A stretch of DNA of 64,000 nucleotides from assembly GCA_937928165.1 (NCBI GenBank), contig CALFVT010000002.1:62001-126000 (forward strand), read 5' to 3'. The notes under the pieces were generated by a model. The model did not search any database. It saw only the letters and a list, made by a program, of their open reading frames with translations, and had not been told where the DNA came from. The DNA comes from an uncultured Caulobacterales bacterium. Lineage in GTDB: Bacteria > Pseudomonadota > Alphaproteobacteria > Caulobacterales > Maricaulaceae. The translations under genes were made by a program, and so were the position numbers. Of the stretch, positions 52,664 through 61,504 are shown one piece after another; positions within the stretch are counted from its first letter, which is position 1, and each line of letters begins with the position of its first letter.

Positions 52664-53386
52664 ATGAGCCGCATCATTTGCATGTGGTCGGGGCCGCGAA
52701 ATCTGTCTACGGCCATGATGCGCAGCTTTGGCGCGCGGTCGGATTGCACCGTGATGGATGAGCCGTTCTACGCCGCTTATCTTGCATCAAGCGGGAGGGC
52801 CGACCCGGGGCGAGACGATATCCTCACCGCCCATGAAACAGACCCGCAACAGGCGGCGCAAGATTGCCTAAAAAATAGAGACGCAGATTACGTATTTCAA
52901 AAACATATGCCCCTTCATATGTTATCTCATTTTCCATTGGATTGGGCCGAACAGGCGCAGCATTTCTTTTTGCTTCGCCATCCCCGCCGCGTTATTGCAT
53001 CTTATACCAAAGTGCGCCCAGATGCAGCGGTAGCCGATCTTGGCTTTCGCGCTCAACGGCAGCTTTACGCAAAACTCACAGACATTACGGGCATGCCGCC
53101 GCCCATCATCCATTCAGAGGACATATTAAAAGCCCCCAAAGCCGCCCTAAGCGCGCTTTGCCGCGCTATGGATATGTCCTTTGATAAGGCCATGTTATCT
53201 TGGACACCCGGAGCAAAACCCGAAGACGGCGTTTGGGCAAAATATTGGTACGATAATGTGATAAACTCAAGCGGCTTTGCCCCGCTGAATCCAAAACTGC
53301 CAAAGCTCAGCCCCCGCTATGATGATATCTTAAAAGCCTGCGAGGCAGATTACGCCGCCCTCGCGCAAGAGGCCTTAAACCTTTAA
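52664..53386 (+). CDS. Sulfotransferase-like P-loop protein paired with aminotransferase
   Basis: 240 residues. The PAPS 5'-phosphosulfate-type loop is IICMWSGPRNLSTAMMRSFGAR (residues 4-25), then VMDEPFYAAYL, YVFQKHMPLHML and FLLRHPRRVIASY (3'-phosphate site region), as in the sulfotransferase half of plant BCAT-like proteins. Whether it transfers sulfate or does another reaction with the aminotransferase product is unknown. It overlaps the 3' end of the convergent indoleamine dioxygenase gene by 12 bases. Confidence 0.78.
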   Translation: MSRIICMWSGPRNLSTAMMRSFGARSDCTVMDEPFYAAYLASSGRADPGRDDILTAHETDPQQAAQDCLKNRDADYVFQKHMPLHMLSHFPLDWAEQAQHFFLLRHPRRVIASYTKVRPDAAVADLGFRAQRQLYAKLTDITGMPPPIIHSEDILKAPKAALSALCRAMDMSFDKAMLSWTPGAKPEDGVWAKYWYDNVINSSGFAPLNPKLPKLSPRYDDILKACEADYAALAQEALNL

Positions 53387-54544
53387 CAGCCGGGCGGCGG
53401 TTTCGTCGCGGTGTTTTTTGAGGTAGCGCATAAAGGGCGTGCCGCCTGTGCCGACATCCGTGTCATTCCCTGCGGCGGTTTTGCCCTGTTTATTAATATA
53501 GCTGGCGGCATATTCGAGGTGGCGGCTTCGAAAATCAGCCATGGCCTGAATATTAGCATTATAGGCCGCCGTCAGCCCTTTATCTCCGGCTTTGGCCACA
53601 TAATCGCGAACGCGGCTTTCTGCGCGGATATCATCAATGAAGCGGCGGTGGGATGGCGGGCGGTAAATATGAAGCTGATCGAGATAGGCCTTAAGCGGAT
53701 CAGCCGCATGACCCACCCCCAAGAGCGCGTCCATCGCCGGAACGATTGAGGATTGGGAGCCAGTTTGGCCGCGAAACGCCTGCCCCTGCGCGCCGTAACG
53801 CTCAACCCCTTCATAAATAATCCCGCCGGGCAGCGCCGGATTATCTTTCCAGCCGTGAATGTAAGGCCGTACCCGGTTGAAATAAACATAAGGATCGCAG
53901 CCTTCGGGCATGCGGTCAAAAATAGCATTAATATTCGCCCAGACCTGCGCCGCCGTTTCAAGATAGCCCCGCAGCGCTACTATGTCGTCTTGGGCCGCCG
54001 CCTCTATGATGGGCGCGGTGATGTCAAAAATGGCCCCCGCAGCGGCTTCGATGGCAACGTGAACCAGAACAAACCAAGCTTCATCTTGGCCGCTTAGAAA
54101 GTTTTGGATCATAAAAATATTATCAAGCCCAAGTGGGCGGTCTTTGTCAATCAACCCCCAATTATCGAGTACATATCCACTATAGGGCAAAAGGGGTTGT
54201 TGGCCGAGCTTATCCGCAAGGGCCACAATCGGGCGGGCGAGACAGCGGGGCAAAACCTCTGGCGGGCTATGCTCGCCCCAAACATAGGCCTGCACCATAA
54301 AGGAATAATGCACCATCGCCATGCGGGCATGTTCATCACTTAACCCCGAAATTTCTTTATCGGCATCGCCTGGAAGGCTAGATTTTAAAATATGGCGCAC
54401 CCGTCCACTAGGCATCAGCTGCGGTAGGCGCAAAGCAGTGCTGGCCGCCTCAGCCATAAGGCCTGAAAGCTTCACGTCATCCGCATTATAGCGGCATAAA
54501 TAACCGCGGTCACGCGACATATCATAATCTTCAAGGCGCTGCAT
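53375..54544 (-). CDS. Indoleamine 2,3-dioxygenase family protein
   Basis: 389 residues from the ATG at 54544 with an AGAGAG ribosome site; an upstream start at 54571 is less likely. This heme enzyme family opens the indole ring of tryptophan to N-formylkynurenine. Seen: LALADK-type segment IVALADKLGQQPLLPYSGYVLDNW, FRGQTGSQSSIVPAMDALLG, the proximal heme histidine in DFRSRHLEYAASYI, and the C-terminal GTGGTPFMRYLKKHRDET. Most bacteria use TDO; IDO is less common. A divergent Lrp-type regulator suggests control by tryptophan or kynurenine. Confidence 0.88.
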   Translation of the reverse strand: MQRLEDYDMSRDRGYLCRYNADDVKLSGLMAEAASTALRLPQLMPSGRVRHILKSSLPGDADKEISGLSDEHARMAMVHYSFMVQAYVWGEHSPPEVLPRCLARPIVALADKLGQQPLLPYSGYVLDNWGLIDKDRPLGLDNIFMIQNFLSGQDEAWFVLVHVAIEAAAGAIFDITAPIIEAAAQDDIVALRGYLETAAQVWANINAIFDRMPEGCDPYVYFNRVRPYIHGWKDNPALPGGIIYEGVERYGAQGQAFRGQTGSQSSIVPAMDALLGVGHAADPLKAYLDQLHIYRPPSHRRFIDDIRAESRVRDYVAKAGDKGLTAAYNANIQAMADFRSRHLEYAASYINKQGKTAAGNDTDVGTGGTPFMRYLKKHRDETAARLLKV

Positions 54545-54645
54545 AAATCTCTCTTTAATGAACTTTCGCAAGTATGACGCGGTAAGTCGTGAATTATCTT
54601 GCTATAATTCTATATTTTTTAAAAGATTTGCAATATAAGTGATAT

Positions 54646-55089
54646 ATGGATCGTTATACCGAAGATATATTGCACGCACTTGAGAATGATGGCCGGCTGA
54701 GTAATGTGGAGCTTGCAGCGCGAATCGGCCTCTCTCCATCCGCCTGTTTACGGCGCGTACAAGAGCTTGAGCGCAGCGGGCTTATCAAGGGCTACGGCGC
54801 CGTACTTGACCGCAGCCAATTAGGCGCAGCGGTTACAGTCTTTGTGATGGTCGGCCTATCAGGTCATCTTAAAAAAGATGCCCGCGCCTTTGAAACGGCC
54901 ATGGCCCAAGCGCCGCAGGTCAGGGAATGCCATAATATTACAGGTGCGGTCGAATATCTACTGCGCGTTGAGGTCGAAACCCTACAAGCCTATAAACATT
55001 TCCACAGTGATATTTTAGGCGTGCTGCCACAAGTCGGCTCGATTACTTCGCATATATCTCTAGGCTCATCCAAAGACATGCGTGGATAA
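54646..55089 (+). CDS. Lrp/AsnC family regulator, KynR-like
   Basis: 147 residues. N-terminal helix-turn-helix ILHALENDGRLSNVELAARIGLSPSACLRRVQELERSGLIKGYGAVLD, then the RAM ligand domain (VTVFVMVGLSGHL...VRECHNITGAVEYLLRVEVETLQAYKHFHSDIL). It is divergent from the indoleamine dioxygenase gene across about 100 bases with a perfect -10 TATAAT at 54603-54608, the arrangement of KynR with kynurenine-pathway genes in other bacteria. The target is inferred from this. Confidence 0.85.
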   Translation: MDRYTEDILHALENDGRLSNVELAARIGLSPSACLRRVQELERSGLIKGYGAVLDRSQLGAAVTVFVMVGLSGHLKKDARAFETAMAQAPQVRECHNITGAVEYLLRVEVETLQAYKHFHSDILGVLPQVGSITSHISLGSSKDMRG

Positions 55090-55092
55090 GCT

Positions 55093-56316
55093 TTAAGTAT
55101 TTTTTCCCGCCTTTTGATCACGCGCTTTGAGTAGGCGAAGGCGCAAAGCATTAATTTTAATAAAGCCGCCCGCATCCGCTTGGTCATAAACATCATCTTC
55201 TTCAAAGGTGACATGTTCTTGGCTATAGAGGGAGTAAGGGGAGCTACGGCCCACCACATTGACGCTACCTTTGTAAAGCTTAAGCCGCACCACGCCGTCC
55301 ACAAGCTCTTGGGACTTATCAATGGCCGCTTGGAGCATATCGCGCTCTGGTGAGAACCAATAGCCGTTGTAAATAAGTTCCGCATAGCGGGGCATAAGCT
55401 CGTCTTTAAGGTGAGCGGCGCCTTTATCCATGGTGATTTGTTCTATGCCCCGGTGCGCCATAAGCAGGATTGTCCCGCCCGGCGTTTCATACACCCCGCG
55501 CGATTTCATCCCAACAAACCGGTTTTCAAGCAAATCAAGACGGCCAATGCCGTTCGCTCCGCCAAGCTCATTCAGCTTTGTTAAAAGCGTCGCTGGGCTC
55601 ATAGAGACGCCGTCAATGGAGACCGCATCCCCGCGCTTAAACCCAATTTCAATGTAGGTGGGCACATCCGGCGCAGCCTCAGGGGAGACGCTGCGTTGAT
55701 AGACAAATTCGGGCGCTTCAAGGGCCGGGTCTTCGAGGGCTTTGCCTTCGGAGGAGGTATGGAGCAAATTGGCATCTACAGAAAACGGCGCTTCGCCGCG
55801 CTTATCTTTGGCAATTTCAATGCCGTGTTTTTCCGCATATTCAATTAATTTGGTGCGGGAGTTTAAATCCCATTCTCGCCACGGGGCAATAACTTTGATT
55901 TGTGGGTCAAGGGCGTAATAGCCAAGCTCAAAGCGCACTTGGTCATTGCCTTTACCGGTTGCGCCGTGGCAGACCGCATCGGCTCCGACCATATGGGCAA
56001 TTTCAATTTGCCGTTTAGCAATTAAAGGCCGCGCAATCGACGTGCCGAGCAAGTAAAGCCCTTCATAAAGGGCATTGGCGCGAAACATGGGAAAGACAAA
56101 ATCGCGGACAAATTCTTCACGCAGATCATCAATGAAAATCTCTTTCACCCCTTGGGCTTCGGCTTTGCGCCGGGCGGGTTCCAGCTCTTCCCCTTGGCCG
56201 AGATCAGCGGTAAAGGTGACAACTTCGCAGCCTTTTTCCTCTTGGAGCCATTTTAAAATAATCGACGTATCAAGACCGCCGGAATAGGCGAGAACAACTT
56301 TTTTGGGGGAGCCCAT
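55093..56316 (-). CDS. argG: Argininosuccinate synthase
   Basis: 407 residues. Joins citrulline and aspartate with ATP in arginine synthesis. The PP-loop is [18 protein letters not shown] (residues 8-25). [16 protein letters not shown] (citrulline/aspartate site), [13 protein letters not shown], and [37 protein letters not shown] are all typical. Its stop lies 3 bases from the stop of the convergent Lrp gene. Not linked to argD-argF, 44 kb away. Confidence 0.96.
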   Translation of the reverse strand: MGSPKKVVLAYSGGLDTSIILKWLQEEKGCEVVTFTADLGQGEELEPARRKAEAQGVKEIFIDDLREEFVRDFVFPMFRANALYEGLYLLGTSIARPLIAKRQIEIAHMVGADAVCHGATGKGNDQVRFELGYYALDPQIKVIAPWREWDLNSRTKLIEYAEKHGIEIAKDKRGEAPFSVDANLLHTSSEGKALEDPALEAPEFVYQRSVSPEAAPDVPTYIEIGFKRGDAVSIDGVSMSPATLLTKLNELGGANGIGRLDLLENRFVGMKSRGVYETPGGTILLMAHRGIEQITMDKGAAHLKDELMPRYAELIYNGYWFSPERDMLQAAIDKSQELVDGVVRLKLYKGSVNVVGRSSPYSLYSQEHVTFEEDDVYDQADAGGFIKINALRLRLLKARDQKAGKNT

Positions 56317-56406
56317 AATGAAACCCTTTTATAGCCATAGAATATAACGCGCTATATAGGTTAAACTCTATGAAGGAAATAATAAACTCAAGGTTAAAAC
56401 CTGTGA

Positions 56407-56991
56407 TTAAGGCGTAGTTGATGGCTCGCGCGCTACGGGTTCATAGGCAATGCCCTCTTTGCGGGCGACAAGACGCCCCCACCAACGGTTATAAGGATGG
56501 ACTTTATCGGTTTGCCCGCTCGGGCTAACAAGATCGCGGGATTGGTTATGCCAACCAAATACGCCGCCTTCGAGATTAGACACAGAGACAGCACCGCGCG
56601 CCATTAGCTGACTTTGCAGCCGCGCGCCCAAATTTGAAGAGCGCCGCCCAACAGAGCAATATAGCACCACATCCTTGCCTGAAACCTGCTCCCCATATTG
56701 AGCCATGAAGTCATCAGGCGACATATCCGGATCAATCTGCAGCGCTCCGTCAATATGGCTAACCGCATATTCATCGGGCTGCCGTACGTCCAAAATCAGT
56801 AGATTATCGGCGCGGGTTTGAAGCAGGCTTTCCATTTCTGCCGCGCTCACATGGCTAAGCTGCGGGTGGCGAGTTTCAATCCTATCATGAATTTTGACAA
56901 GGTCACGGCTGAGCGGCGGCGCGTCTTGGGCGCTTACAGCCGTCGCGGCGATAAAATTTAGGCTTATAAAAGCGACAGTAAAATATTTCAT
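56407..56991 (-). CDS. Exported rhodanese-like protein
   Basis: 194 residues from the ATG at 56991, where a signal peptide begins (MKYFTVAFISLNFIAATAVSAQ); the longer open frame upstream is not coding. One rhodanese domain (about 60-150) with DVRQPDEYAVSHIDGALQI and the catalytic cysteine loop LYCSVGRRSSNLGARL (CSVGRRS). It would act as a periplasmic sulfurtransferase or redox protein. It is divergent from the mscS gene. Confidence 0.82.
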   Translation of the reverse strand: MKYFTVAFISLNFIAATAVSAQDAPPLSRDLVKIHDRIETRHPQLSHVSAAEMESLLQTRADNLLILDVRQPDEYAVSHIDGALQIDPDMSPDDFMAQYGEQVSGKDVVLYCSVGRRSSNLGARLQSQLMARGAVSVSNLEGGVFGWHNQSRDLVSPSGQTDKVHPYNRWWGRLVARKEGIAYEPVAREPSTTP

Positions 56992-57070
56992 AGGCCCATT
57001 ATAATATAATTGTGCCCGTTTACAAATCACAAGCTGCAGATTAGATGTGATTTGTACAAAAGGGGTTTTT

Positions 57071-58792
57071 ATGCGGGTCAATGTTAAAATTATTGTCAAA
57101 TCATGGCTTATAAGCCTTGCACTTATTTGGGGCGCAAGCTTTGTCAATCCGGCGCTCGCGCAAGACACGACGGCGTCCCCCTCGGCAACCGCACAAGAAG
57201 ACACCGCAAACGCCGCAAACGCCGCAAACGCCGAAGGCGCCCTACTGCAAGCCGGCCCCGATCAAATCAATATAGATAATGATGCGCCTGTTGACTCAAA
57301 GCCGCAATCCTCCGCAAGCTCGCCCCTAGCCACACCAAAAATTAATGATATCGACCTATCCGCGCCCGCCCTAAGCGAAGCGCTGGCCGCACGGCAAGCA
57401 GCAGACCGCGCTATTGCCGACGCTGTGCGCGCCCAGCAAACTCAAGCCGCCGATGATGCGCCTCATGGCGAGGCTGGGTCTGCGCCGAAGAAAAGTCTTA
57501 TCCCCTCAAGTCCAGAGCAGTTTAAAGCCTTTGGACAAAAGCTTTTAGACACTTTACTCGCTTGGCTAACCAATCCGGCCTTTCTCGCACAAGTTGGAAC
57601 TATTGCGTTGATCTGGTGGATTTTGGCAGGGGTTATTGCCAAGCAATTACGCGCACGGGTTTTCTTGCTGCGCGACGCCCCTAAAGACACAGATAAGCTT
57701 TTTGCTATTCGCCAATATATTTATAACGCCCGGGAACTCACGCGGCCCCTCATTAATATTGGCCTGCTCGCCCTTGCTGCAATTATTTTAAAAGCGGCCC
57801 TTGGTCAGGACTGGCTCGTCAAACTTGCTCAAGGGCTTGCAGTTGTCTTTTTAATTTACACCGCTATTAAACAATTTGCAAAAAACGAGCTTGTCAAAAA
57901 AGCCGGCCTTTGGATTGGCATTCCCCTCGCCCTCTTGGTGGTCTTTGGCTATTTTGATAATTTATTATCTATTCTTGATAGTATATCTTTGGGGGCAGGC
58001 GATAATCCCTTTAGTGTTTTAACCTTAATAAAACTTGGAATGTTTGGCTCCGCTTTTTTCTGGCTTGGAAATTTTTCAAATCAAAAGGGCCAAAGCGCTA
58101 TTCGCTCTCAAGAAGCCCTTGATATGGGCGTGCGGGAGATTATCGCTAAATTCCTACAAATTGTTATTTTTGGGGCCGCCGCCGTTATGGCCATGTCTGC
58201 CGCGGGCATTGGCCTTGGCGGGCTTGTGGTTATTTTCTCTGCCCTATCTTTAGGGATTGGCCTTGGGCTACAGCCTGTTGCCGCCAATTTTGTCTCGGGG
58301 CTTATTATTCTGTTTGACCGCTCTGTACGGATTGGAGATTTTATCTCCCTCCCCGATGGCCAAGAAGGCTTTGTTGAAGCCATTAATATGCGCTCCACCA
58401 CGGTGGAGACCACAGACGGTAAAGACATTATGGTGCCCAATACCACTTTCACCGAAGAACTTTATCAGAACTGGACCCATAAAGATCCACGCCAACGCTA
58501 TGAGGTTCATTTCGCCGTGACTTATGATACGGATGTCGACACGCTAGAAGATATTATCATACCGATTTTCGAAGCGCATCCGCTCGTACTTTCAGAGCCC
58601 GAAAAGCCAGATCTTGAGCTACGTGAATTTGGCGAAAATGGAATTAAGTTTGCCGTAGAATTTTGGTGCTCCGGCATTGATGACGGGCCAAATAAATTTA
58701 CGTCCGATCTTAATTTCGAAGTTTGGCGCGTACTTAAGAAAAACGGCATAAAAATGCCGCTACCCCAGCGCGAAGTGCGTATGCTGAAATAA
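57071..58792 (+). CDS. MscS family mechanosensitive channel with N-terminal extension
   Basis: 573 residues from the ATG at 57071, behind AAGGGG. Signal peptide ending PALAQ, a 120-residue Ala/Asp-rich periplasmic segment, then helices at about 175-195, 225-245, 250-275, 285-305, 320-340 and the pore helix region around 395-420 (AALGIGLGG.., LGIGLGLQPVAANFVSGLIILFDRSVRIGDFI). The beta domain follows, with STTVETTDGKDIMVPNTTF. It opens under membrane tension to release solutes. Larger than E. coli MscS (286 residues), as in the YbdG/MscM-like types. Confidence 0.88.
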   Translation: MRVNVKIIVKSWLISLALIWGASFVNPALAQDTTASPSATAQEDTANAANAANAEGALLQAGPDQINIDNDAPVDSKPQSSASSPLATPKINDIDLSAPALSEALAARQAADRAIADAVRAQQTQAADDAPHGEAGSAPKKSLIPSSPEQFKAFGQKLLDTLLAWLTNPAFLAQVGTIALIWWILAGVIAKQLRARVFLLRDAPKDTDKLFAIRQYIYNARELTRPLINIGLLALAAIILKAALGQDWLVKLAQGLAVVFLIYTAIKQFAKNELVKKAGLWIGIPLALLVVFGYFDNLLSILDSISLGAGDNPFSVLTLIKLGMFGSAFFWLGNFSNQKGQSAIRSQEALDMGVREIIAKFLQIVIFGAAAVMAMSAAGIGLGGLVVIFSALSLGIGLGLQPVAANFVSGLIILFDRSVRIGDFISLPDGQEGFVEAINMRSTTVETTDGKDIMVPNTTFTEELYQNWTHKDPRQRYEVHFAVTYDTDVDTLEDIIIPIFEAHPLVLSEPEKPDLELREFGENGIKFAVEFWCSGIDDGPNKFTSDLNFEVWRVLKKNGIKMPLPQREVRMLK

Positions 58793-58809
58793 AATAGGTC
58801 TTTATTATT

Positions 58810-59292
58810 TTAGGGCCACAAAGGCCGCGCGGTTAAGGCCGCCCAAACAATAAAAATGGCTATAGCTAAAAACGGGCCAAAGGGAATGGCTTGCTGGGCG
58901 GCATGTTGTTTTTTTATCCGTCCCGTTAATATCCCCGCCAATAATAAAGACAGCCCCGCAAGGCTTGCCATTAACACAATATAAGGCAAGCCAAACCAGC
59001 CGCACCACGCCCCGCCGCCGGCTAAAAGCTTGGCGTCCCCGCGCCCCAGCCCGTGATAGCCGCGCAGTTTCAAAAACCCCTTTTCAATGGCGACAAAAGC
59101 CAGATAACCCACCACCGCCCCCATTAAGTGATGTTGCAGCGGCAAGCCTAAGCAATAAGCCTGCACAAGCCCAGCTAGGGCTAACGCAAAAGTCAGTTTA
59201 TCCGGCAGGCGGTAATGTTTTAAGTCAATATAAGACAGCCCTAAGAGTAAGCCGCCCAAAAGACTGCCCCATAATAATATATCAACGCTCAT
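58810..59292 (-). CDS. Single-domain A24 prepilin peptidase
   Basis: 160 residues with about five membrane helices. The two aspartates of this peptidase family are in SYIDLKHYRLPDKLT and GRGDAKLLAGGGAWCG (GxGD). The cysteine-rich N-methyltransferase half of PilD/GspO is absent, so it looks like the short CpaA/TadV type. It is the last gene of the gspF-gspG-gspH operon and would cleave their G-F/Y leaders. It is the only prepilin peptidase in the window and might also serve the Tad system. Confidence 0.87.
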   Translation of the reverse strand: MSVDILLWGSLLGGLLLGLSYIDLKHYRLPDKLTFALALAGLVQAYCLGLPLQHHLMGAVVGYLAFVAIEKGFLKLRGYHGLGRGDAKLLAGGGAWCGWFGLPYIVLMASLAGLSLLLAGILTGRIKKQHAAQQAIPFGPFLAIAIFIVWAALTARPLWP

Positions 59293-59316
59293 GAGAGGCG
59301 GCTCATAACAGACAGA

Positions 59317-59796
59317 TCATGGGGGCCCTTCTTGGGCCGGTGCGTTTATCTCTCGGGCGGTACAATCCGGGCTTAAAATTTCATAAGCCGCTTCACGGCG
59401 GCTTTGCGGATTTGACAGAACAACCCTATCTACGCCGCGGCAATGACCGGCGGCAGAAATAAATATTGGCCCGCCGCGCCCCGTCCAATCTTTAGGAAGT
59501 TCAAGCGGAATAATATCCACATCATTTTGCACAGGCGGCGGCGGGCGGGACTTATCAATAATCACCCAGCGGGCGCGTTTATTAATGACCGCATCGGCCC
59601 GGTCTCGTTTTAAACTATATATGGTGCCGCGGGATATTTTAGAAAACTGCAAAGCCTGTGCGTAAACCGTCAGGCGCGGGGCAGCAATACCCATCACCAA
59701 ACCCAAAAGAGCGAGAACGATCAGGACTTCAAGAAGGGAAAACCCGCCCTCAGGGCGCGCGGCGAAGTCTGGCCGCCTAGCCGCCGATATCAGCAT
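59317..59796 (-). CDS. gspH: Type II secretion pseudopilin GspH-like
   Basis: 159 residues from the ATG at 59796, which overlaps the end of gspG by 20 bases; the longer frame would put the leader far inside. The prepilin cleavage site is at G18 (PEGG-FSLLEVLIVLALLGLVMG), with glutamate at mature position 5. The rest is a beta-rich minor pseudopilin with RGTIYSLKRDRADAVINKRARWVII, as in GspH/FimT. The C-terminus is Pro-rich. Confidence 0.82.
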   Translation of the reverse strand: MLISAARRPDFAARPEGGFSLLEVLIVLALLGLVMGIAAPRLTVYAQALQFSKISRGTIYSLKRDRADAVINKRARWVIIDKSRPPPPVQNDVDIIPLELPKDWTGRGGPIFISAAGHCRGVDRVVLSNPQSRREAAYEILSPDCTAREINAPAQEGPP

Positions 59797-60250
59797 TAAG
59801 TCCGCTTCCGCCCTCAACACCATCCGCCCCGAAAGAAATAATTTTAGGCCGTAGCGGGCGGCCATTCGCATCAAGTTCTGGCGCTTTATAGACATAATCC
59901 GCCGCCCATTGATCCTGCGGTAGCACGCCGCCTTCAATATATGGCCCTTGCCAGCGCCCATCCAAATTTTGCGGCGCAGTTAAAAGCGCCGTTAGCCCTT
60001 CTTGCTGGGTTGGATAACGGCCAACATCAAGCCGAAAGGCATCCAGCGCCGTTTGCAAATTACGCGCCTGAGCCTTTGTAGCCGTAATCTTACCCCGGTC
60101 AAGCTGCGCGAAAAGCCGAGGGCCGACTAAAGCTCCAAGCATGCCGACAATGGCCAGGACGACCAAAATCTCAAGCAAGGAATAACCCGCATCTTTTCGG
60201 GGCGCTTTATTATCTTTAGGCGGAACGAAATATTTTTTTAAAATCTGCAT
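59777..60250 (-). CDS. gspG: Type II secretion major pseudopilin GspG
   Basis: 157 residues. Cleavage after G22 (RKDAG-YSLLEILVVLAIVGMLGALVGPRLF) with glutamate at +5. The GspG fingerprint follows: ALDAFRLDVGRYPTQQEGLTALLTAPQNLDGRWQGPYIEGG.LPQDQWAADYVYKAPE and the calcium-loop-like ISFGADGVEGGSGLNADI. It forms the pseudopilus fibre. It lies between gspF (12-base gap) and gspH. Confidence 0.95.
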   Translation of the reverse strand: MQILKKYFVPPKDNKAPRKDAGYSLLEILVVLAIVGMLGALVGPRLFAQLDRGKITATKAQARNLQTALDAFRLDVGRYPTQQEGLTALLTAPQNLDGRWQGPYIEGGVLPQDQWAADYVYKAPELDANGRPLRPKIISFGADGVEGGSGLNADIGG

Positions 60251-60262
60251 AAAAACCTCAGT

Positions 60263-61495
60263 TTAAATCGCGATATCATAAAGACTGGTCATCGCCAAGA
60301 CGATTGAAATTACAATGGTTCCAATAATGGCAGAGACCGCTAAAATGGCAATAGGCCCTGTCAAAGCCGAGATACGTTTTGTCATCTCGCGGCGGTCTTT
60401 TTCTTGGCCCTCGCCGATAAATAATAGCATTTGCGCCAAGCGGCCAGAGCTACGGCCCGTGCGCACAAGGTCAATCGTTAACGGATCAAAATCCGGCACA
60501 TTTTCATCTAAGACATTATCGATCGGTTTCCCGGCCCTAATCTCGCTACGGACATGTTCAAATTGGCGGCGCAGGCGCGGTGAGCGCAGGCTCGTCTCCC
60601 CTAAATTTAAGGCTGCCAAAAGATCGGCACCATTATCGAGCGCCATGCCAACAGTGCGCGACCAACTGCCTAAATCCGCTTGGATAAATAGCGCGCCAAT
60701 AATAGGCGTTTTTTCAGATAGCCCGGCAAAGAACTCTCGCACAGCCCTATGGCGTGTTAAGGCGATAACGCCGGCAATCAGCCCGCTAAGGCCGAGTAAG
60801 ACAAGGATAAGATTATCCTCAAGCCCAATTCCTACGGCGATAACGAGTTTTGAAATGGCCGGAATATTATCCGTATTATCACCAATTAATCCGGCAAATT
60901 TTGGAACAATAAACACAAAGAGCAAAAATACGAGAATTGTGCCAAAAGTAATTAGAAACATTGGATAGGACAAAGCCGTGCGAATTTCCTCGCGCATGTC
61001 ATCTTCAAACTCCATACGCTCGGCCGCATCAATCAAGGCTTTGGCCGATTGCCCCGTCGCCTCACCCAATTCGGCAAGGCGCGGTACATATCGCGGGAGC
61101 TGCGGCAAATGCGTGCCCATAGCCGCCGAGAGCCGATTACCGGCGCGAAGATCACGGCGAATCGCATCAGAAGCTTTGGCAAGTTCCGGGTGAACAGTTG
61201 ACTTTGACAAGCTAGTCAGCCCCTCAAGCAAGGTCACCCCCGCATCTAGCAAAGTTGCTAATTGGCGGATATAACGGGCTTGGTCTTTAGGTTTAATGCG
61301 CCCGCTTCCAAGGCTTTTAAACAAACGGTCCGTAAAATCACCTTCCGTTTTGGACCGGGTAACGGGTTTAATTTCAAACACCGAGAGTTGACGCTCTGAG
61401 AGCCGCTTATAAGCGGCGCTTTCATTGCCCGCTTCAATCTCCCCGCTAACGGATTGAGATTGGCGGTCCAGCGCTTTATATCGAAACATGACCAT
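60263..61495 (-). CDS. gspF: Type II secretion platform protein GspF
   Basis: 410 residues. Inner-membrane platform with two T2SSF domains (about residues 72-195 and 275-397) and three membrane helices. Motifs: FRYKALDRQSQSVSGEIEA, RQLATLLDAGVTLLEGL, YPMFLITFGTILVFLLFVFIVPKF, SWSRTVGMALDNGADLLAALNL, DLVRTGRSSGRLAQMLLFIGEGQEKD. It follows the sulfotransferase-like gene by 9 bases. Confidence 0.95.
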   Translation of the reverse strand: MVMFRYKALDRQSQSVSGEIEAGNESAAYKRLSERQLSVFEIKPVTRSKTEGDFTDRLFKSLGSGRIKPKDQARYIRQLATLLDAGVTLLEGLTSLSKSTVHPELAKASDAIRRDLRAGNRLSAAMGTHLPQLPRYVPRLAELGEATGQSAKALIDAAERMEFEDDMREEIRTALSYPMFLITFGTILVFLLFVFIVPKFAGLIGDNTDNIPAISKLVIAVGIGLEDNLILVLLGLSGLIAGVIALTRHRAVREFFAGLSEKTPIIGALFIQADLGSWSRTVGMALDNGADLLAALNLGETSLRSPRLRRQFEHVRSEIRAGKPIDNVLDENVPDFDPLTIDLVRTGRSSGRLAQMLLFIGEGQEKDRREMTKRISALTGPIAILAVSAIIGTIVISIVLAMTSLYDIAI

Positions 61496-61504
61496 AATAT
61501 GATC

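Noticed and set aside
56992-57204. Longer N-terminus for the rhodanese gene
   Set aside because: It would run through the divergent mscS start and place the signal peptide 71 residues inside the protein.
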